Assembly: GCA_013396915.1 (NCBI GenBank)
Contig: VWZL01002583.1
Coordinates: 372,001-436,000, forward strand
Direction: 5' to 3'
DNA from: Stercorarius parasiticus
Lineage: Eukaryota > Chordata > Aves > Charadriiformes > Stercorariidae
DNA length: 64,000 nt
The notes below the pieces were generated by a model that saw only the letters and a program-made list of their open reading frames with translations, did not search any database and was not told the DNA's origin. Shown here one piece after another: positions 26,401 through 39,350 of this stretch. Within the stretch, counting starts at the first letter, position 1; each line of letters opens with the position of its first letter. Made by a program: the position numbers and the translations under genes.

Positions 26401-29313
26401 AAATTTACCAGGATTTCACATGCTGTCTACCTGTCTCTTTGCGGGGTCTGCTTCATTTATTGACCATGTGTTCACACACATACACTATATATATTTTTAT
26501 ATATAATGCCATCTTTTGAAAGATATTGCCGACACTAAGAAACAAATAAATGCAAGATATTTTGTGCTATAGTTGATAATTAAGACTCAGCATGAGATTG
26601 AGCACTAAAAATAGGAAGAATACACAAAATACACAATTAGAGCTAAATTACGTTGAAGTTCTGAACGAGGATCACTCCTTTGTAATATAAATAGGGTTCA
26701 TGTTTGCAGTTGGAATTAACAGAATGAACATTTTCATACTTATTAACTATGAGACTTGATGTCAGATCAGAGACATGAAAAGGTTGTTTTCCCCTGCTCC
26801 TTCTTCTGTTCTAGAGGCAACTCCCAGCTCAGGACATGGGGCCTGGAACCATGTCTCAAGGGACTGCTCATACTGTTGTGCTGTGCGTTGTTTCCTAAAT
26901 ATTCTGGAATGAATGTCTGCTGGTCATTCTCTGAGACAGGATCCTGGTTCAGCCCAGTGTGGCAGCATATACTCTTCTGAAGGGTTTGACATTAGTTAGT
27001 GCTGAGATTGAAATAGCAGGGACCATTAGTTTGTTTGACAATACCTACATTATTACCATGGAGGGTGTGAAAGCAGAACAAAATAAATTGTTTTTGTATA
27101 AAGGACACTATAACATTCAGTTTACAGCACTGCCTGTTAGTAGAAGACAGCCTGGAATTACATGTGGAAAACACTACTAAATAATCCTATTTGTTATTCT
27201 ACTAATACAGTGTTCTTCTCCGAAGTGTTTCCTCATTGGAATAACCTTATGAGGTACGTCTGCCTTTCACAAAAATGTATTTCTGAGCATTTTTTCTGCT
27301 TTGGTTTGCTTTTAAAGCTCCAAGGAATGAGGCTTCTCCTTTTCCCCTTCACAGTCTAGAATGCTTCTCTTTTAAGAAAATTCTGCAACTATTCAGCTTA
27401 GATTTTTCTTTACTCAATCCATTATCTGCACTTAGACACCCAGACTTTTATAACACATTTTCTTTGGTGTTTTTTGTACTCTTGAAATGTTTGCGGACTG
27501 CTGTCTCACAACATAACACAATTTCATAGGGAGTTTATATATACTGAGCAGCCATCTCCTTTCCTCTCTCATATTGGGACTGAGATTTCAACAAATTACA
27601 AAAATTTCTGTCTCCATGGGAGTGGGGAATGAGTAAGTTCAAAGATTAATTTAAAAAGAAAAAAAAAAATTTCCCTATTAATGTTGAAGTTCTTAGAATC
27701 ATAATTAGCTAAGATTTAAAGTGTTTAAACAGGCGTACATGACAGAAAAACACAAGACCCAGAAAGGAACATCAGAAGCAAAAAAGAAAAAAACATCTGG
27801 GAGCTTTTTCACAGACAAGAGAAGCTCACCAGCAACATAAGATGCTTAGCTTGGTATTCATGTTTTAAGCCTACGTTTATATAGAATACGTCATGCATGG
27901 CGCGTCTGATAATTCACATCAATAAAACATCAGCATGGTTTTTTGTATCTTTTCTTTTGCAATCTGTATCTCCCAAATATTTACAGAGTTAAAAGAAACA
28001 GTGAGGGACTTAAATAATAAATAGCGGCAGAGGAACTGTGACTTTAAAGGCAAGCCATGGAGAAAAAAACGGCCAGACCCTCAGCTGTCATGAGCTGACA
28101 GCCTTCAACTGAAGTCCCTGAAAACTTATCCTTAATTCTTTTCAGCTGTGATTAGAAAAAATGAAAGTTGCTTGAAAATTGTTGAAAAACAAGAATAAAA
28201 AGTGATCAAGTACCTTAGTAATGAGCAAGGCAGAATAGGCAGGACTGGAAAGATTCTTGCATGATGGACAAAAAAGTCATATGGAAGATCGGATGAAATC
28301 AAATACAACTGAAAAGAGAAACGGGCAGAAATATCATATTAATATTTTCTTTTTTCTTTTTATAAGCTCCTTGTGAAAGAAGGCATTATTAGATGAGCCA
28401 GTTCAGCAAGAAATAAAATTGCAATGTCGAATTACCACCAGTTTGTCTACAGCTGTTGCGCACGGATCTCCTTTGTAACTTTGTATATACAGATCACATG
28501 CAAACATGCTCATACCTGATGGCTTAGCTAGTGTAGGAGATATGAGAAGTACAGAGTGGTTTATGGCGCATTCAAACTGCCTTTGCTGATCTTGCCAGAA
28601 AGTGAGCTCTTGGACTGAGCCTGGCTGGTACTCACAGAGTAAGTAGATTGCCCATATCCACACAGTGCAACACTCGGCCCTGGAGACTCTGGGCCCTGTA
28701 TAAGGCATCCTCATGGCCCTGAGGCAGAATAATTACCATCTGTTTGTTTGTGTGTGTTTCCGTTGCCAAGTGCCAGAAATAAAGAGAAGGCTTAGTTGCA
28801 GCCATCAGAGTGGTATTTTTAAAACATGCTGAGACTGTGTTCTGTGCAAGTGGGATGACACTGGAAGACAGTCCTACATAGAGGTAGGTAAAGTCAATAT
28901 AATCCATGTTTGTACAATCTATCTGGACTCAACACTGGACAAAACAGTCCTGTGAGTTGTTGCATACTCTACTTGAGCGGCTTGCCTCCAGAAGAAACCC
29001 AGGATCAGTCTGGTATATGTGCAGAAGACACAATATGGGCACTAAGGCTCTGGATTGAGAAGGGAGGAGAAATACACTGACACCTCAAACACACTCTTTC
29101 TACTTTACATTGTGCTCATCACTGTATGATCTGGGTTAAACATTAATTCTAAAGCAAGATGAAGACCAACAGCCCATTACCTATATCCAGCTTGCAACTT
29201 AATTAATTCGTTTATACGCTGTAGCCTCACAGTTCACAGACTGACGCACCGTTGCACAAGTGTACTAAAATAAACCTGATCTGTTTTCCATTTTTCTACT
29301 ACTCAGGAAGTGT
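20401..29313. other. Unique AT-rich non-coding DNA with minor simple repeats
   Basis: Nothing gene-like is supported. A short CAG-rich stretch lies near 23037-23063, and an alternating TA patch with a CACACA lead-in lies near 26473-26508. An A-rich patch lies near 27656-27670. Open frames up to 104 codons occur as expected by chance. Confidence 0.65.
23037..23063. repeat. Short interrupted CAG/CAA tract
   Basis: The tract reads AGCAGCAACAGCAGCAGCCA and continues for a few bases. It is an imperfect trinucleotide run of fewer than ten units, not in a long open frame, and is reported only as a simple-repeat landmark. Confidence 0.7.
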
Positions 29314-29412
29314 TGTTTTTTGGGTTTTTTTTTGGGTTTTGCTTGTTTGGTTGGTTTTTGTTTTTTTTTTTAACACCAACAAATGAACGAACAAACAAAC
29401 AAACAAAAACCC
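29314..29412. repeat. T/G-rich block followed by (CAAA)n, imperfect inverted pair
   Basis: The left half (about 29314-29371) is almost only T and G, including GTTTGTTTGG-like units. The right half (about 29372-29412) contains ACAAACAAACAAAC. The two halves are roughly complementary, so single strands could fold back into an imperfect stem. The tetranucleotide part is probably a polymorphic microsatellite. Confidence 0.85.
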
Positions 29413-30138
29413 ACTTCATTTTGGGTGATATTTTCAAATAAGTGCAACAGTCATGCAGAAGTACCTTTACAACAAATGCCTCAGCACCACTGTGGCCAGC
29501 TTGTAACTCAACACTGATATGTTCATGTTTCTCAGGATACAGAACTTTCCTGTGTCTGAATGAATTTGTCACGAGACACTGAAAAAGAATCATTAATGTT
29601 CAGTGAAGCAAAAAGACAACAGTTTGTGGTTATTAAACAAAAACCTTCCACTAATGAACTGGAATCCTGAACACCTCCAGAGTACCCAGAACAAACAGTT
29701 CCTGGGAGAAACAAGTATCATCTGAAAAGCTAGGATATATGGCCACTTAGCTAGGCTGAAGTCTGAGACACTTCAGTTGTGCAGCTTGAGGATACTTTGC
29801 AATTTTTTTCCACTATCTTAAGGCTTATTTCAATAAAAAATTGATTTCAGTTTTTAAGTCCGTCAGCACATAGTTCCTCTCACTACCAATGAAATGCACA
29901 TAGTGATTTCAAACTATTCTTGCAAAGAGTTTGGGAGCTCTAAGTGTCTCTCTATCAAATGAAAACACAATCCTGAAGTTATATTTTTACAGTGTCAGGT
30001 GGAGTCTTTATTAGTACCAGAAAAAGTCATTTTTACAAACCAGTTTGAAAGCACTTATCCCTGTAGTTTACTGCTGGTAAAATGGCAAACAAGCTGTTAA
30101 TTTATATGCCTTCTAACTGTACAATGTAAATACAGGAT

Positions 30139-30161
30139 ATATTTATGTATTACATAAATAT
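30139..30161. repeat. Perfect 11-bp inverted repeat with one-base centre
   Basis: The left arm ATATTTATGTA (30139-30149), a single T, and the right arm TACATAAATAT (30151-30161) are exact reverse complements. The core contains TTACATAA (30150-30157), which fits TTAYRTAA, the published PAR-bZIP/E4BP4 D-box consensus. AT-rich DNA produces short palindromes by chance; an 11-base arm is less usual. Confidence 0.9.
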
Positions 30162-33100
30162 TTTTTTCCTTAAAGTGAGTATCCTTTTTCTTTCTTTAAT
30201 CTATTATCCTTGTTGCACAAAATAATTCATTAGAAGGAGGGTTCCAAACTGTATCTGAATTTGGAGAGACAATGGTTACAGTTAAATAAGGTTGATAGCA
30301 ATGGAAGCAAGTAATACTTGTGAAGTAAGAAATTTCACAGAGGGCAATTCTGGAGCCAAGTATGGCTCTATAGAAACTCTTTATGCTGAACAAGGCCATG
30401 CAGTGTCTTACTTTATATTTCAACTACGATTAAACCTTGTGCTTTTCTGTAAAGCATCCTCTGACTAAAATAACCATACTAGGTATTAGGAGACTTTGAT
30501 TTTCTTTCTTTTACTAATGCTCCATTAACCTCCTACATCTGTTCTCTCTGTGCACAGTCAGCAGCTCCACTAATCTCTGCCTTCTCTTCTCTTCTAGCAA
30601 GAGCAGTCATCTTTAATAAAGTTGTTCTCCTCTCTCCAACACTCACTCTCTACTCTACACCACCACTCTGGTCTATTAGTGCACGCCGTGCCACCGGGAA
30701 TCTGTAGTGCTGCCTAGGCATTGATTTTGCTTTCTTTCAGCACTTCTTGACCCTGAAGCAGTGTGTTCACAGGTCCATTAGGGACTTTTTATGTGAACCG
30801 ATACCTCCAGTACCGCATGTGAAAAGCTTTAGCAATTTTGAGATGCAGCCTAAGGCCATGGTCATGAATATTTGGACGAATTTGTGACTAAGTGGTAGCA
30901 GCAGCCAGGAACTTAGAAGCTCTTAAAGTACTTTGTCTCATAACTTGCATATTTTTTTTCCTGACGGTTCCTAGGCTGCTGACAAAGCTCTGTAGAAGTA
31001 TTACTTCATCTGTTACCTAACTCATTTTTCTTTGAAGCTGAAAGCAACAGTTAGCCGTTCACAGGACCACAGTGCCCTGTTAGAGGAATTGAAGGACATA
31101 ATGCAGTATGTACATTGGCAAATCACACAAACATATAGCTTTCTGTGTGCGAAAAAAGAGGCCTGACTGGGCTATTTTGCATGCTATAGCATTGCTATCT
31201 CTAGATCTGTATACTGTGTTGATGGTTTTAATTGCCTGTGCTACTGTATTGATGACTACTGCTAATGATATAGTTTCTTTTTTTCTGTTCATGACAACCC
31301 CATGGAAGACATGTTCTTGAATGTTGCATCTTCTTCAATTCAGAGGTAGACCATTCCTGAAGGACAGAAACACGAACCACTCTGAAGAAGAAATTCCTAC
31401 TTTCTGGTAAAATTTAACATCATGTCCTCGCTGTCCTGTGCTCATGAACTTCCATAAAAATGGAATATTACCTACGAGAATTTGGGATTGTCTTTTAACA
31501 TCTCATCTAATATCACTGAGGGGAACATAGACCTGAAAAGACTGTCCTATGACTCTGTTCATCCCAGTGCCTTTTTTTCCTCAAGATTTTATACAAACAT
31601 CTTCAGTTACTTGTTTGGATGGTTGTCTATTAGCTATAAACTAGATTTCTGCAACTGTTGGCCATAGATGTATCCAATTGTCTGTACTCTCTTAATGACT
31701 CAGAGAGAAGAAGAGACACCAGTATAGGATTTTCTGAAAAGGTAATAAAAGAGAAATTAATCTACCAGATGAAAACAACTCTTGTTGATGGCATGCCTCT
31801 GAACTAATAGATTAAATGTATGCTGAATTCTGAATGGAAAACATGTTTACACAGTGCTGTGATTAATGGCCACAGCAGCGTTACGTGCAGTAGCCCAGTA
31901 CCCCTAATATTTCTGAGGGACTTTAATAACCCTCAGCAGCCCTGCGTTCAAGTCTGAGGTCCAAACTTTCCTGTCATTTGAGATCCATATGCAAACCAGA
32001 CCTATATTCTTACCAAGTCTGCTCTTGTTATAAGAGGTTGAAAAAAGTATGTGTGATATTGTAGGTAAAGCACAGTACTCTGAGTCTGGACACCTGGATT
32101 TTATTTCTGTTTCCACTACAAAATTTCTGGATTACCCAGGGCAAATAATTTCTATGTTTCAGTTCCCTACCAGTTAAAATAAGAAGATAACAGCTCTATT
32201 TAATAGATGTCTTGTGAGAAACTGTATTAACGCACATGCTGTATGCAGTTGTTACATGGGACAGTAGTTACTGTCATTGGATCCAGCCTCACTCCAGGTG
32301 CACACTGAGGATAAGGCTTTGGCCAGCCTGTCAGCACCCAGGTGTTGGGCAAGGAAGGTCAGAGCAGCTTGCTGGGATGCTGGAGACATCACTTCAGGGA
32401 GGGCTGTTGCCTAGAAACACTCACGTGCCTTAACTGCTGTGTGAGATCAACATACTGATTATGTTTAGGGCAGATCTTAGAACAGCGTTAATTGCTACGT
32501 GGATAATTCCCCTAAAGCTAGCTGCTTGACACTAAAACAAGGACCAATTTAAAATATACTTTGTAGTTCTAATATAACCTTAGCGTTAAGTCACATATTC
32601 ACAAAGTGAAGATGCATTGACTGGGAGTCTTTTCAAGTAAAAGACAGGAAGGTGAACAGCAGCAGTATATGTGAGGACTGGCAATGAGCTAGGAAGTGTT
32701 TAGCAGCCGATGAACCAGTCCAAGTGCAACCACTGGTGTGGATGGAGGATGAATAAGATTTTTGATGTGTCTTCAGTACTGGATACAGTACTCGCATTTT
32801 TTAATTTATCTGTCTCTGAACTTCTTCCTTTTAAAGCTGTGAAAATATTTATCTGGGAAGGAGTTGATGTTACTCAAAACAGACTTAATGGGAGGATGCT
32901 TTTTTGCCAGATGGGGACTGGTACTGCTCTGACTTGCTGAGATCCTTACCAGGTCTGCACTGCACATAGCCAGTGGAGACCACTAATGTAAATCTGGACC
33001 GTGCTTTCCACAGTAAGTGCTGTAGTGGTTCTGTTCATCTTTACAGACTACTCTTCATGCCTCTTCGCATTGAAGGAGCCAGAAGAAAAAAGCCCCCAGC

Positions 33101-33747
33101 CATGCATTGCACACTGGAAAACAGTAAGACTATGAGGAGTTTCTAAGTTAATTTTGTGACAGTTTCCAAATTAGTAAAAAATGATTCTAAATTCTGTTCT
33201 ACATAATCAGGATACTCTGAAAAATTGATATTCTTCATAGTTGTTCACTATTTATTTACTGTTCAATCACCATCTTTTTAGGTCTAAATGAAGTGCATAA
33301 TGAAGCACACTTGATACAAAGAACTGGTTATTGATAACTGTTGGTTACTGAAACCAAATAAAGTTCACTCTGCACAAATTGAATCACTTCTCTTTTTCGT
33401 CTCCTCCCTAGTCATCCCACGATTGTAACTAGCTGTTCTGTGACCAGGTGCCCATGTCTTGTCACATCAGTGCCTGAAACACAGATCTATAAGTAGTATC
33501 AGCTTACACATGGCTTGTAGCTCAACTTCTAGATTAAGCACTCCAACAGCCATCGCCAAAACCCAGGCTGGAAAAGACAGAGTTTGTTCCTTAGTCCTAA
33601 ACTGTGACTTTGACAATGGGAGTCCAAAAGACAGTAATCAACTCCCTTGTACACACTTCTGAGGGCTGCCTGCCCATCCTAAGCGCAGGGCTGCTCTCAC
33701 CATTCACTCCCCACACCTGACGTGGCCACCACCGCAGGCCGCCTCTT

Positions 33748-33759
33748 GGCCACGTGGCC
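33748..33759. promoter_or_regulatory. 12-bp palindrome containing a CACGTG E-box
   Basis: GGCCACGTGGCC is self-complementary over 12 bases and centres on CACGTG (33751-33756), the canonical E-box of MYC/MAX and USF-type factors. It lies in a patch of higher GC than the surroundings. No promoter or exon is recognised next to it. Confidence 0.3.
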
Positions 33760-36210
33760 GTCTTAGCTGAGCTGTGCCAGGAAACGCTTTCAATTGCAGC
33801 TGAAGAATGGTAACGTCCACAATCCACCTTTGGGCACTGAGAGAGCAGACAGGGAACTGAGTTTCACAGCTTTGTCAAAAAACCTTCAGGGATGGTCTTA
33901 GTATTATACTGAACCACCACTTTTTTTAGGATTTATTAAGAATTATTAGGATTTTTTATTTTCAGTCAGAAAAGTACTGTTTGGTACTGCTTTTCAGGAT
34001 AAGAGATGTGAAAATTGATTTTTTTAGTTCAGCAGACAAACTTAAAAAAAAAAAATCAAACCCCCACAACTTCTGGTCTGAACCAAATGTAGCATCTTTT
34101 CTTTTCTTATTTTCTCTTAGACAGCTTCTGCCCCCCCCTGCTGTTAGAAACTCCAGTCAATTAAAAATAAAAACGCTTTATCTTTAGTGTTGGCAAAACA
34201 ACTAAAAATCCAAACACTTCCTATTTTGTGACTTTATCCTCCATTAGCATTATTTGATAACTAGATCAAATGACATGGGGAACTGATTTTGACATTGCAA
34301 ATAGTCTGGGCTTGCTGTTTCCAGCAAATTTACTGTTACCAAAAAAAAAAAGAAAAAAAAAAAGATAAAACAACCCCCAAATCACTTGGCTCTTTTCAGA
34401 GTAGAATCTGTGAAATGTCTCTGCTGTAGAGTGGAGAAAAAGAAAGAAGCTGCAAAGAAGTATCAGGGATGAGCCTATACTTCTATCCTGTGTGCCCTTA
34501 TCAAAATGCTGATTGTATGGTCCAGATACGCATCCTTTTCCTTCACAAGAAAACAAGCTCTGAAGACACAGAACAGATCTGATTCATCAGGGGAAAGTAT
34601 ATGTGTGATGGGAAAAGGCGGAGGGGTGAATAAACCAGCTTTATAAAGTTTTCTCTGTCTCATCTCAGCAGCATTTTTAGGTCAGAATAAAAGTCAGAAG
34701 AAAATCTCACAGTGCTTTTAATAAAGTTTTCCCGAGCAACTAGCTTGTTTTCAAGGAACTTGGCAAAGCAAAAGCAGTGATGGAAATTGGCTCCAGCAGT
34801 CTAACATATCATGGTTCCTTTAGCTTGTTCAGAATGAAGGAATGGAAAAGGCACTAACAGCAGCATCCTGCTTTCCTTTCCCAGTTCTTGGAAGTGGCTC
34901 TGCTCTTCCAGCTGTAACAGTCAGTGTTTTCTCCCTATCACTTGCAGAGAATACTCTGACACATGAGGCTCTTGTCAGTGATGTTTGGGGGATAGAATTC
35001 ACCAAGTGTCTTTGTAATTGTTGTGGGGTCAGAGTGTGCAATGCAGATCAGAAGCAATGGTGAGCTACAATCTAGCGGCATGACTGAACACCAAGGGTCT
35101 AATTCTGCTTTTGCCTTAAATTAGCCTATTAAAATAATTTGAACTGATGAGTGTATAATTTTCTAACATTTTCATAATACTACAGACTTTCTCAGTTATA
35201 AGATATTGATAGTCTTATGAAGATTTCTATGAAAGAAAATCACCTAGCCCTTCTGAATTTATGTAAAGAAAAAAGTCAACAGTCTTCTCAACTGATTGTT
35301 TTTCTGTGAAAAAAAAGTGCATTTCCATTATGTGACAAATTTTTAGATGACCTTAGAGAAAAATACACATCTCTTTATCCTTTTCCTCAATATTGTCTGT
35401 GGTGAAAATTTTTATTTTGGAAAGCTGGAACAGTAAGCATGGAAAATCCATGTGCTTCAGAATCTTTTCTCCTTGAGAAAAAGCAGCTTTCCAGAATATG
35501 AAAATTACTCTGTTGATTAACATCCTTTATTGCAAAATATCTTTTTATTGGTATGTCACCATATAACTCATTAATTACTCTGATATCATGAAAAAAATAT
35601 ATTTCTGATAATCAGGCTCTTTCCTTATGCCCTGAAAACAGCTGTCATAGCCGAGTTGCGCACAACTGACAGGTGAACAAGCAGAATTTAGGAATAAAGG
35701 CTGATTCATCATTTTCCATAAGAGATTTCTGTTCTTTTTTTAAGTTCCTTAGAAATTAAGTGAGTGGCTGGACTCTGGGAAGTTATAAATATCTTCTAGG
35801 AAGAGCTGATTATTCAAACAAATAGCTAATCTGCTTCAGAATAAACAGCTGAATTGTTTTATTGATTGTGCATTTATTAGGGGAACGACATGGGAAACAT
35901 TCATTGCCAAAACCAGAAACATTCTGTAGCATACAGCATGGAAAACCAACTGTCCTGTAAACATGGTGATCCAACATGATGTAACACTGAAATGTTGTTT
36001 CAGTGAGCCTGTAATTCAGATATACACAAATCAAAAGGCAAATCACTTAAATCACTTGCCTGCTCCTTCATTTCCCAATGTATGATGAAGAATAACTACG
36101 TTTGCTTATAAGAGGATTACCTTTTTTAGGCATTACTATTAGTAATCATTAAAAAAAAACACTGAAAGTTTCCAACAGCATTGCCGCTATCGTTCTTCAG
36201 ACCAAGGAAC

Positions 36211-36786
36211 CTGTTCAACATCTTCATCAATGACATAGACAGTGGGATCAAGTGCACTCTCCACAAGTTTGCTGACGACACTAAGCTGAGTGGTGCGGTC
36301 CGCATGCCAGAGTGATGGGGTATCATCCAGAGGGACCTGGACAAGCTAGAGAGGTGGGCCCGAGCAAACCTCATGAAGTTCAACAAGGCCAAGTGCAAGG
36401 TCCTNNNNNNNNNNNNNNNNNNNNNNNNNNNNNNNNNNNNNNNNNNNNNNNNNNNNNNNNNNNNNNNNNNNNNNNNNNNNNNNNNNNNNNNNNNNNNNNN
36501 NNNNNNNNNNNNNNNNNNNNNNNNNNNNNNNNNNNNNNNNNNNNNNNNNNNNNNNNNNNNNNNNNNNNNNNNNNNNNNNNNNNNNNNNNNNNNNNNNNNN
36601 NNNNNNNNNNNNNNNNNNNNNNNNNNNNNNNNNNNNNNNNNNNNNNTTAGATTAGACATTAGGAAGAAGTTCTTCACAATGAGGGTGGTGAGACACTGGA
36701 AGAGGTTGCCCAGAGAGGTGGTGGAGGCCCCATCCCTGGAGACATTCAAGGCCAGGCTTGATGAGGCTCTGAGCAACCTGATCTAG
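36211..36786 (+). pseudogene. CR1 ORF2 reverse transcriptase to C-terminus (stop codon and gap)
   Basis: The family protein can be followed from [16 protein letters not shown] through the catalytic FADD motif and LERWARANLMKFNKAKCKVL. The sequence is then undetermined until RLDIRKKFF, and ends at SNLI followed by TAG. The TGA after RMPE breaks it upstream of the gap. The FADD box is the reverse transcriptase active-site block that binds metal ions. It is a dead LINE fragment. Confidence 0.93.
36405..36646. other. Assembly gap (242 N)
   Basis: This run of 242 undetermined bases lies inside the plus-strand CR1. The length is not a round placeholder, so it was probably estimated from read pairs or a map. 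The corresponding interval in the CR1 copy at 10063 (from the KCKVL codons to the RLDIRKK codons) is 527 bp, about 285 bp longer. Confidence 0.99.
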
Positions 36787-39310
36787 TTAAAGATGTCCCT
36801 GCCTACTGTCGGGTGGTTGGACTAGATGACCTTTAAAGGTCCCTTCCAACCCAACACATTCTATGATTCTATGATTCTAAGGAACACAGGGAAACAGCTT
36901 GTACAAGAGGTTTTTAAAGAAGCTTCAAAAATTGAGGGACTGAGAGCAGATATAAAAATGAAAAGACATGACAGAAGGGAGAGATCTCATCCCATTTTTG
37001 TTGTGCATCTGGTTTCTGGGCTTCACTGCCTTTCCAGGGATCTGAACTTTGCCATGTAACTTTCTAGGAACACCCTAAGATATCTTTTTATTATGACTCT
37101 TCTGTCTGCTTGCAAAATATGGATATTTTGATTTTTCAGTTCCAAATCCAAATAAAAAGTAGTAAAAGAAATTTCTCCTGCAGAGGCCCAAAATGAATTT
37201 TGTTTCAATATAATTGATAAAATATTTCATTTCCATTCTGTTTTAAAACTGCCAAAACATACGTTTTAAAAAGTTGATTTTGAATACTTTTTAAAGACAT
37301 TTATAGAAATTATATAGATTTTTCCTAACATTTTTCCACTTGAAAGGTCTTTTTGTGATGAATTAGTATTTGGATAAATAAATGATTCTTTTTCCTTTCC
37401 CTGATCTTCAGCTGGTAAAAAATTATCTAATTAGAGTAAGGTCAGATTATACTTGCCCACAGATCTTTCCACAGTCCTGTTAAATGTAACTACAAGCATG
37501 CCTGTGATGCATGCATCAGGAGGGAAATACAGACACTTCAGCTACTCAAAGCATAAGAAGAACAATGTCCTCTCAAAGTATGTTCCTGGACTACTTCTAG
37601 AAAGAGTGAGGAAACAGGGAACAGAAAAGTTTGTTTAGCTTTTGCTTAACTATTTCACATTTAATTAAAACCAATGTGATTTGTCTTTTGGTTGACTGTT
37701 TCCCAAACCCTCTCACCCATTCACAGCAGATTAACTACTGGCCTTGGTCCACACAGGGCCCTCTAAAGTCAGTGTCAGGCTCTCTGTTCACTGTGGTGGG
37801 TTTTCTTATATATCCCTGTAGGAAGCTGATGTGTTAGAATCTTTGAAGGCTGCTATTCTTTGCAAGGCAAAATATGAATGTCACCACAAGAACAACCTCC
37901 CTCATTTTTAAAATGAGAGACTGGTAATATATGCTTCAAAAGACGACTGATGGTAAGACATCTAAGAATGGGCATAAAGTCAGGGAAGATTTTGCTTTCA
38001 TTCCTTTTGTTTATTCTTGAGGGGAGAGAAAGAAATCCTGCAGCATTTGAAAAGATCAGCGGAGAGTGATGGATCAAGATTGAGGTAATTCTTCCTGCAT
38101 TTGAAAAACAATGTCTGAACAGTTCTCTGGAGGATGTATTGTAAATTCTTAAAATTAAGCACTTCTTTGAAGAATGATCTTAAAAGTTTATCTTCATCTT
38201 TCTTTCTTCTCATAATCTACTGTCTACTTTTCACACTTCTACTGAATCCTGAGGGCTTACCATACATATTCAACTCACAGGAAATCTCATTATCTTTCAA
38301 TGCTGGGCATCCCATCCCATTGTTGTGCCAGCAACACAGGTTACTTCTGTAAGATTCTGTATAGTGTGTTGGATGTACATGAATCATTCAAAGAGGAGAA
38401 TATAGCAGTTCCTCCTGCGGCCCATTTATTTACAGAAGTCAAAGTTTTGTATACCAGCAACATGGCATATTATGTGCCTGGGAAAAATCTTGGCAGAAGT
38501 GAAGAATTACAAAAAGCATCCAAACCGGGGAAGTTTCTGTTCAGCACTTTGAAATGTGAACTCTCTGTGATCTATTCAATTTGTTCCAAGGCTGAAATGC
38601 TTTCAAATGAAAAAAAACTGTAAATGGAGCTCCAATCACCATAAGTGGCAGCAGAGAATCATTAAGAATGACAAGTGGAGTATTTTTATAGTATATTTAG
38701 AGAATTCTTGAACATGCACAATACTTTTCAGCCTTTATCCCCCATATAACTGCCAAGTCTTACTGATGAGATTGCACGCTCTGCTATTCCTTTCCTAGTG
38801 CAGTACTTTGAATGAAAAGGAAACAGCTTGAAGCTTCTTCTACTCTAAATGTTGCCTTGGTCTTGAATGGAGCAGCAGCAGAGCTGTGTCTACTGGCCAG
38901 TGACCAAACACTAAAAGGGCACTTAGCTTGATACTGGAGTTACCTGCTCAGTAAATGGGCCACATATGTCAGTACTATATTACTACAATTAGATTAAAGG
39001 GGGATCCCTTGTGATATTCACGGAATAACTAAGCAGATAGGCCGCAATGAGTAAGCTCCAGTGAACCTTGTAACTGTGCAGTGAACTACTGTACCGTGCA
39101 ATAAACCTAACAAACTACATGTTAAGGTACGACCTGATGTAACACAAGGAAACTGGGAAAGTTGCAGTAAAATGCACACCAGCCAAAAAATTAGGCTGTA
39201 GGACTGCTAGGCAGTAGCACTTGGAAAGGTGCTCACAGTACAGCATTGTAGTTTACCATTGTAAATCCATGTGAAAAGCAAATAGTTATGTGAGTGAGCT
39301 ACATTTACTT

Positions 39311-39350
39311 AAAAAAAAAAAAAGAAAATAAAAGAGAAAGAAAAAGGGAG
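39311..39350. repeat. A-rich purine tract
   Basis: Thirteen A residues are followed by a purine-rich stretch with a single T. This is simple low-complexity sequence; no poly(A)-tailed retrocopy is recognisable upstream. Confidence 0.8.

Larger units (their letters stand above)
29413..36207. other. Unique non-coding DNA with a palindrome and a GC-richer patch
   Basis: No gene is recognised. Contents include a perfect 23-base palindrome at 30139-30161 and a strong-looking 3' splice acceptor sequence ending at 30597, with AATAAA at 30615-30620. A GC-richer patch at about 33650-33780 contains a 12-base palindrome. A-rich runs lie at about 34043-34055 and 34340-34367. No exon could be assembled from these signals. 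Confidence 0.6.
36208..36878 (+). mobile_element. CR1 LINE copy interrupted by an assembly gap
   Basis: It begins near CCTGTTCAACATCTTCATCA (reverse transcriptase) and includes the codons for [10 protein letters not shown] at 36264-36293. It continues to KFNKAKCKVL, enters the N run, and resumes at [20 protein letters not shown]. It ends with the 3' UTR and ATTCTATGATTCTATGATTC. An in-frame TGA follows ...RMPE, and the ORF2 stop TAG is at 36784-36786. The 5' end is truncated and its exact boundary is uncertain by about 20 bp. Confidence 0.97.

Noticed and set aside
36126..36776. 216-codon minus-strand frame across the N run
   Set aside because: Undetermined bases hide stops, and the visible parts are antisense CR1.
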